Below are positions 16,057-19,531 of a stretch of DNA of 19,531 nt, one piece after another. Each line of letters opens with the position of its first letter. Position 1 is the first letter of the stretch. Below the pieces are notes generated by a model. The model was not told the origin of the DNA. It saw nothing but the letters and a program-made list of their open reading frames with translations, and made no database searches. Source of the stretch: Gammaproteobacteria bacterium (GTDB taxonomy: Bacteria > Pseudomonadota > Gammaproteobacteria > Arenicellales > JAOTYS01); the NCBI GenBank assembly GCA_029861795.1, contig JAOTYS010000033.1, forward strand, positions 1 to 19,531, read 5' to 3'. The position numbers were made by a program, and so were the translations under genes.

Positions 16057-17010
16057 TTATGAGAAAGAACTGTGAATCTTTTCTTTAACTTGGATGGCAA
16101 CTTTTAGCGCCTCCAAGCCATCTCGACCGCCCACCAATGGCACACCATTGGTGCGAACCGTATCTACAAAGTGTTGCAGCTCAGCATCCAGCGGCTGGCT
16201 GTGTTCCACCGCTAACTGTTCATTAATGATATCCGGATATTTTCGGCCATCCTGCCGCTTTCCGGTCTTCACAATATCGATCTGTTGATCGGTGAAGTTA
16301 AGTGCCCGGTAACCGTCCTCCGAGAAGATTCGGATCCGCCTAAACTTCTTATTGGACACACGACTGGCGGTGACATTAGCCACAGCACCGTTCTTGAACT
16401 CCAATCTGGCATTGGCAATATCTACATGATCTGTCACAACTGGTGTTCCCATGGCAGAAACGCAGCTCAACTCTGACCTTACTAAAGATAATACGATATC
16501 GATATCGTGAATCATTAGGTCTGTCACCACGTCGACATCGGTTGCACGCTCCACAAAAGTGCTCAACCGGTGTACTTCGATAAAACGCGGAACCCGAACT
16601 AGATCCGCGAGCGTCATCACCCCGGCATTAAACCGCTCCAGATGTCCGATCTGAAGCACAACATTACGCTTCTCCGCCTCTTCAATGATCACTTCCGCGT
16701 CTTTCACGGTATCGGCTACCGGTTTTTCCAGAAGCACATGAACGCCGGTCGCCAGATATGGCAAACTTACCTCCTTATGAACAACAGTGGGTACCACAAT
16801 GCTCACTGCATCAACCTGGCCCAGCAGGGCATTGGGATCCGTATAGCTCTTACACTCATACTGCTGGGCCACTGAAGATGCGGCATTGCTATCGATATCA
16901 GCGACGCCGACCAGCTCCACCTCCGGCATCCGCGCGTAGATTTTTGTATGGATACGGCCAAGATAGCCCACACCGATTACACCCACACGTATGGTATTGA
17001 TCTCACTCAA
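16057..17010 (-). CDS. Gfo/Idh/MocA family oxidoreductase, GnnA-like (UDP-GlcNAc 3-dehydrogenase candidate)
   Basis: This 317-residue NAD(P)-dependent oxidoreductase begins with a Rossmann fold, VGVIGVGYLGRIH (about residues 9-21), followed by VADID. EKPV (95-98), GHLERFN (122-128) and DLMIHDIDIVLSLV (164-177) are Gfo/Idh/MocA motifs, and DIANARLEFKNGAVANVTASRVS matches the lipid A-linked GnnA-like branch as I know it. The expected role is oxidation of the sugar 3-hydroxyl before transamination by the next gene product. The open frame extends 77 codons further up to 17241, but that part has no domain and contains a perfect TATAAT. I therefore take TTG 17010, just before the Rossmann strand, as start; its ribosome-binding site is weak. 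It is the first gene of the operon. Confidence 0.85.
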   Translation of the reverse strand: MSEINTIRVGVIGVGYLGRIHTKIYARMPEVELVGVADIDSNAASSVAQQYECKSYTDPNALLGQVDAVSIVVPTVVHKEVSLPYLATGVHVLLEKPVADTVKDAEVIIEEAEKRNVVLQIGHLERFNAGVMTLADLVRVPRFIEVHRLSTFVERATDVDVVTDLMIHDIDIVLSLVRSELSCVSAMGTPVVTDHVDIANARLEFKNGAVANVTASRVSNKKFRRIRIFSEDGYRALNFTDQQIDIVKTGKRQDGRKYPDIINEQLAVEHSQPLDAELQHFVDTVRTNGVPLVGGRDGLEALKVAIQVKEKIHSSFS

Positions 17011-17103
17011 TTTCTGGTATCCATAGCGAACGCACGGCCACAGCCCACAGAGAAAGCGAGCATATTGAGCATCCGAAATAGCGTTACACACATAGCGTTG
17101 TGA

Positions 17104-17132
17104 ATTATAAACTAGGCCCCAGGGCTGATTAA
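17104..17132 (-). promoter_or_regulatory. Sigma70-type promoter of the gnnA-like/gnnB-like/DUF192/icmF operon
   Basis: On the minus strand a perfect TATAAT (17109-17104) follows TTAATC (17132-17127, 3 of 6 bases of the -35) after 17 bases. The predicted start near 17097 leaves an 87-base leader before TTG 17010. Its position inside the long open frame argues against a translation start upstream of it. Confidence 0.5.
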
Positions 17133-17331
17133 GTCGGCCATCGGAGCGACAACGACCGGCCTGATCAAATACCGGAAAGTCCGTTGTCCGGGTGCAGTCT
17201 CCACCGTTTTCGGAGACTGACCACTCATCCGCGTCAACCACACCACTGCCCTATCGTTATCCCTGATAGTGATTCCGCTCAAGGACGGACTCTTTTGACG
17301 ACACACCAATCGATCTCCCGCCCACGGCTGG

Positions 17332-17350
17332 AGGCGGCTATTTGCCGCCT
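17332..17350. repeat. Short GC-rich stem-loop next to the sigma-factor promoter
   Basis: AGGCGGC (17332-17338) and GCCGCCT (17344-17350) form a perfect 7-base stem with a five-base TATTT loop. No T-run follows in either direction, so it is not a typical terminator. It abuts the -35 of the promoter at 17351-17379. The whole gap 17242-17424 contains no gene. Confidence 0.4.
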
Positions 17351-17379
17351 TCGACCATAACTCTCGACAATGTTATGAT
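17351..17379 (+). promoter_or_regulatory. Candidate promoter of the sigma-factor operon
   Basis: TCGACC (17351-17356, 4 of 6 bases of the -35) is followed after 17 bases by TATGAT (17374-17379, 5 of 6 bases of the -10). The expected start near 17386 leaves about 39 bases before ATG 17425. An additional self-recognised promoter for the encoded sigma factor cannot be judged, because its target sequence is unknown. Confidence 0.45.
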
Positions 17380-17424
17380 GACTTTCATCCTTCTTAGACT
17401 ACGTTCGGCGGACGTCAATCACCC

Positions 17425-18108
17425 ATGACCGCTGCCACATTAAGCAAACACGCAAACACAGCGCTGCTGCTGCGCAAACGCAGAGGTGTCAAGGCCCAAA
17501 CTGGTGCCGCACAGGGCGATGATGCACTATCGCTGGATATGTTTCTTTCCAGCGTAGAACAGAAAGCTTATAGGATCGCCTTCTATTCAGTTAGAGATGA
17601 ACAGCTCTCATTAGATCTGGTACAGGATGCTATGCTCAAACTGGTGGAGAAATACGCATCCAAACCCTCCGAAGAATGGCCTGCGCTATTTTTCACCATA
17701 CTGAGTAACCGCATCATCGATGCTAGGCGGTGGAATCGACTGCGCGAGGGCGGAGGGAAACTTGTTTCTTTATTTCGATCTAAGACTGGTAGTGACGACG
17801 ATCAGGAGCGAGATATACTGGAAAGCGATGCCAGTGTATATGACCTACAGCAACCCTCCGAACCGGAATCCGACACATTTGGTCGAGAACTAAGACACGT
17901 CATCGACGATGCTCTAAAGGAATTGTCTGAGCGACAACGTCAGGTGTTCCTGCTGCGGGAGTGGCAAGGTTTCAATGTACAACAGACGGCAACGATCCTA
18001 GGGTGTTCTGATGGCAGTGTAAAACAACATCACTTTCGCGCAATGAGAAATTTGCGAAAACAACTTGCGATGGTATGGAGCAATGAACAAGCAAACAGAA
18101 ATCAATAA
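17425..18108 (+). CDS. ECF-type RNA polymerase sigma factor
   Basis: This 227-residue sigma-70 family factor has region 2 at about 44-105 (AYRIAFYSVRDEQLSLDLVQDAMLKLVEKY) and region 4 at about 163-212, with the helix-turn-helix QQTATILGCSDGSVKQHHFRAMRNL. A long acidic linker (about 120-155) joins them, and no region 1.1 or 3 is evident. It directs RNA polymerase to a dedicated promoter set. The N-terminal 38 residues, rich in Lys and Arg, lie outside the family core; Met 39 would be an alternative start, but neither start has a strong ribosome-binding site. The next gene overlaps its end and encodes a membrane protein. This sigma/membrane-protein/DUF3106 order resembles a conserved proteobacterial arrangement. 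The stimulus is unknown. Confidence 0.88.
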   Translation: MTAATLSKHANTALLLRKRRGVKAQTGAAQGDDALSLDMFLSSVEQKAYRIAFYSVRDEQLSLDLVQDAMLKLVEKYASKPSEEWPALFFTILSNRIIDARRWNRLREGGGKLVSLFRSKTGSDDDQERDILESDASVYDLQQPSEPESDTFGRELRHVIDDALKELSERQRQVFLLREWQGFNVQQTATILGCSDGSVKQHHFRAMRNLRKQLAMVWSNEQANRNQ

Positions 18109-18586
18109 CAAGCGAACAGAAAGGTGGAATAAGCAAGTGGACTTGATCCGTGCTGGATTGTTAGAAAACGCCAAGAACCATGATTCTCCAGCATTAGACC
18201 TGGCGGACGTACACAACGATGAGCGGATGGATTTATGGCCTCGTATTGTTGGGCACCTCGACGAAGTCATCTCCGAAGATCGGATAACTCAGACGCGACT
18301 CCGGGGGTTACGTCGCAGTGTCCTAACAGGTCATACAACCCAACGACGCATCCCCGTCCTACCCACCGCGTGGATGGGATTGGTATCGATTTTCGCTGTC
18401 GCGGTTCTACTCAGTGTGTTTCTTTTCTCCACCACAGAGAACGCGACCCGCCTCGAGATATCACCGCGGGCCCATTCGAACACGGCTCCCGTGCTCGACG
18501 TGGGGATAGACTTCGACAATATTGATTTCTATGATTGGCTATACAACTACGGGCAGGAGCTAGAGCAATATCCAACTGATACCTAG
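18083..18586 (+). CDS. Single-pass membrane protein, probable anti-sigma factor or sigma regulator (DUF3619-like)
   Basis: This 167-residue protein has a charged N-terminal half (about 1-95), one hydrophobic segment at about 96-116 (WMGLVSIFAVAVLLSVFLF) and a short acidic tail with DFDNIDFYDWLY (about 149-160). A cytoplasmic N-terminus and periplasmic C-terminus would suit a sigma-binding membrane protein. The overlap of 26 bases with the sigma gene argues for coupled translation. I recall DUF3619 proteins at this position, with a similar tail, in related proteobacterial operons; I cannot confirm the match. No zinc-binding anti-sigma motif (HxxxCxxC) is present. ATG 18083 is preferred over an upstream TTG at 18065. 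Anti-sigma function is inferred from position and topology only. Confidence 0.75.
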   Translation: MNKQTEINNKRTERWNKQVDLIRAGLLENAKNHDSPALDLADVHNDERMDLWPRIVGHLDEVISEDRITQTRLRGLRRSVLTGHTTQRRIPVLPTAWMGLVSIFAVAVLLSVFLFSTTENATRLEISPRAHSNTAPVLDVGIDFDNIDFYDWLYNYGQELEQYPTDT

Positions 18587-18609
18587 CATAATGTTATAGG
18601 TATGGTGTT

Positions 18610-18981
18610 GTGATCGGTCGATGTGCAGCGGTATATAGCGCCTTGTTTCTCCTCATTTGCGCGTCCACTGCCGCCGAACACTCACTGGGGACAGCTGCCT
18701 TGGTCTCGACCGTGTTGGCGGCAGATTTTACCTGGGAGCAAGTGCCGGCGGACAAGCAACAACTGTTACAACATCATGCATCTGGGTGGAACGACTACAA
18801 ACCCACCTACCGAAAACGCCTGCTCAACGGTGTAGACCTCTTTCTGCAGATGTCACCCGATGAGCGATTACGCATACAACAACGCGCCCTGCGCTTCCAA
18901 CACCTGCCCCCAGAACGCAGGCAATGGCTCTGCCGCCAGTTTTTTCACGAGAAAGGCTATCTACCGACATCCTGCAAGTAA
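18610..18981 (+). CDS. Exported DUF3106-like protein
   Basis: This 123-residue protein begins with a signal peptide-like stretch (residues 1-23, cleavage perhaps after about residue 22 or 37). The mature part resembles DUF3106: FTWEQVPADKQQLLQHHASGW, a repeated pattern of Trp/Leu spacing, then MSPDERLRIQQRALRFQHLPPERRQWL. Such proteins are small, exported and of unknown function; they are found beside this type of sigma factor. GTG 18610 is the only workable start, since the ATG at 18602 reads straight into a stop. It lies 23 bases after the membrane-protein gene and ends the operon. It might be a periplasmic sensor partner, but nothing in the sequence shows this. Confidence 0.75.
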   Translation: MIGRCAAVYSALFLLICASTAAEHSLGTAALVSTVLAADFTWEQVPADKQQLLQHHASGWNDYKPTYRKRLLNGVDLFLQMSPDERLRIQQRALRFQHLPPERRQWLCRQFFHEKGYLPTSCK

Positions 18982-19069
18982 CTCGTATCGCCAGTAACAC
19001 GCGGGCACATCCAACAATTCATACCCCCAGTGACATGCGCAACGCCGCGTGCATGAAAACGTGACGTTG

Positions 19070-19098
19070 TTGCACATTCGAATCACTAAAACTACACT
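19070..19098 (+). promoter_or_regulatory. Weak candidate promoter before the outer-membrane protein gene
   Basis: TTGCAC (19070-19075), 17 bases and TACACT (19093-19098) give partial matches to -35 and -10. A separate TTGACA at 19101-19106 has no -10 at the right distance. The sigma factor encoded just upstream could use a different sequence here. Confidence 0.22.
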
Positions 19099-19143
19099 GA
19101 TTGACACCTCAACGTGCCCCAGGACGACAACAGAAATAGCAAT

Positions 19144-19531
19144 ATGAAAAAAGCTTGTTGCCGGATCCTTCTACTATGCCTTTTGTTGCTTGGCGCGCAT
19201 CACGCCAAGGCCGGCGAAGACATCGCTGCCACGAAGCCACGCTATAGCATTGGCGCCAAGGTTTGGATGAGCGACGGTGAAAGCACGTGGAGTCAAAACG
19301 CATCCGCAATCAGCACCCTTCTCGGCGATCCCAGTTCCAAGTTGACTTACAAAAACCTCAGGAGCGACGTCCTTGAGATAAATGGAAATGTAGAACTACC
19401 ACGACAGTTTTTCCTAGCAATTGCCTATGGCAAAGGCGATATAGACGACGGCACATTGACCGACGATGACTTTCTAAGCGCACTAGGCGCAGACTTTTTC
19501 GGCACAACGGTCGGAGGACAACATCGATTTT
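19144..19531 (+). CDS. Exported protein, probable outer-membrane beta-barrel (partial)
   Basis: The gene starts with ATG 19144 and runs off the right edge, giving 129 residues. A clear signal peptide (Lys-Lys, a Leu-rich core, AKA at 21-23) predicts cleavage before GEDI. The mature part has alternating polar and hydrophobic stretches such as YSIGAKVWMSDG and LEINGNVELPRQFFLAIAYGKG, plus a SKLTYKNLRSDVLEI segment that recalls outer-membrane barrel proteins of the omptin/Protochlamydia-type group. Family assignment is uncertain because only the beginning is visible. It lies 162 bases after the DUF3106-like gene and may be a separate unit. Protease or porin function cannot be inferred. Confidence 0.7.
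   Translation, partial: MKKACCRILLLCLLLLGAHHAKAGEDIAATKPRYSIGAKVWMSDGESTWSQNASAISTLLGDPSSKLTYKNLRSDVLEINGNVELPRQFFLAIAYGKGDIDDGTLTDDDFLSALGADFFGTTVGGQHRF

Noticed and set aside
17011..17241. In-frame 77-codon extension of the GnnA-like oxidoreductase
   Set aside because: It has no recognisable domain, precedes the Rossmann start, and contains the likely -10 element TATAAT of the operon.

Overview
The window reads as chromosomal DNA of a Gram-negative bacterium, most probably a gamma- or betaproteobacterium. The reasons are a sigma factor/membrane protein/DUF3106-type operon, a GnnA/GnnB-like pair acting on UDP-sugars, a signal-peptide-bearing outer-membrane barrel candidate, and dense operons with overlapping stops and starts. 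GC looks moderate and even. I saw no RNA genes, insertion sequences, CRISPR arrays or phage genes. The species cannot be named from this window.

Layout. (1) 1-3402, minus strand: an acyl-CoA synthetase, then livG-like and livH-like ABC transporter genes; livH runs off the left edge. (2) 3403-3778: a divergent control region with a dyad near the synthetase start and a good sigma70-type promoter for the plus-strand operon. (3) 3779-6961, plus strand: E1 alpha, E1 beta and E2 of a 2-oxoacid (pyruvate or branched-chain) dehydrogenase complex, with overlapping genes and no E3. (4) 6999-9885: a minus-strand run (BtuF-like cobalamin-binding protein, thioredoxin-fold peroxiredoxin-like protein, HIT protein), divergent from a second BtuF-like gene; neither BtuF-like protein has a signal peptide. 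(5) 10091-11077: a PPP-family phosphatase with a C-terminal domain that fits PilZ, the c-di-GMP receptor fold. (6) 11116-17010, minus strand: a tightly packed four-gene operon of a GnnA-like sugar-nucleotide oxidoreductase, a GnnB-like aminotransferase with a probable CTG start, an exported DUF192 protein, and the fused B12-dependent isobutyryl-CoA mutase IcmF. (7) 17425-18981, plus strand: an ECF-like sigma factor, a single-pass membrane protein (probable anti-sigma or regulator) and a secreted DUF3106-like protein. (8) 19144 to the right edge: the start of an exported, probable outer-membrane barrel protein.

How the genes may work together. Several products fit acyl-CoA and branched-chain carbon metabolism: a Liv-type importer, an acyl-CoA ligase, a 2-oxoacid dehydrogenase, and IcmF, which interconverts isobutyryl-CoA and n-butyryl-CoA. 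IcmF needs adenosylcobalamin, and two BtuF-like proteins are encoded nearby. The other theme is the envelope and signalling: GnnA/GnnB (amino-sugar lipid A), the DUF192 protein, the sigma-factor operon, the barrel protein and the phosphatase-PilZ fusion. The fusion and the linkage of icmF to envelope-sugar genes are the most unusual points.
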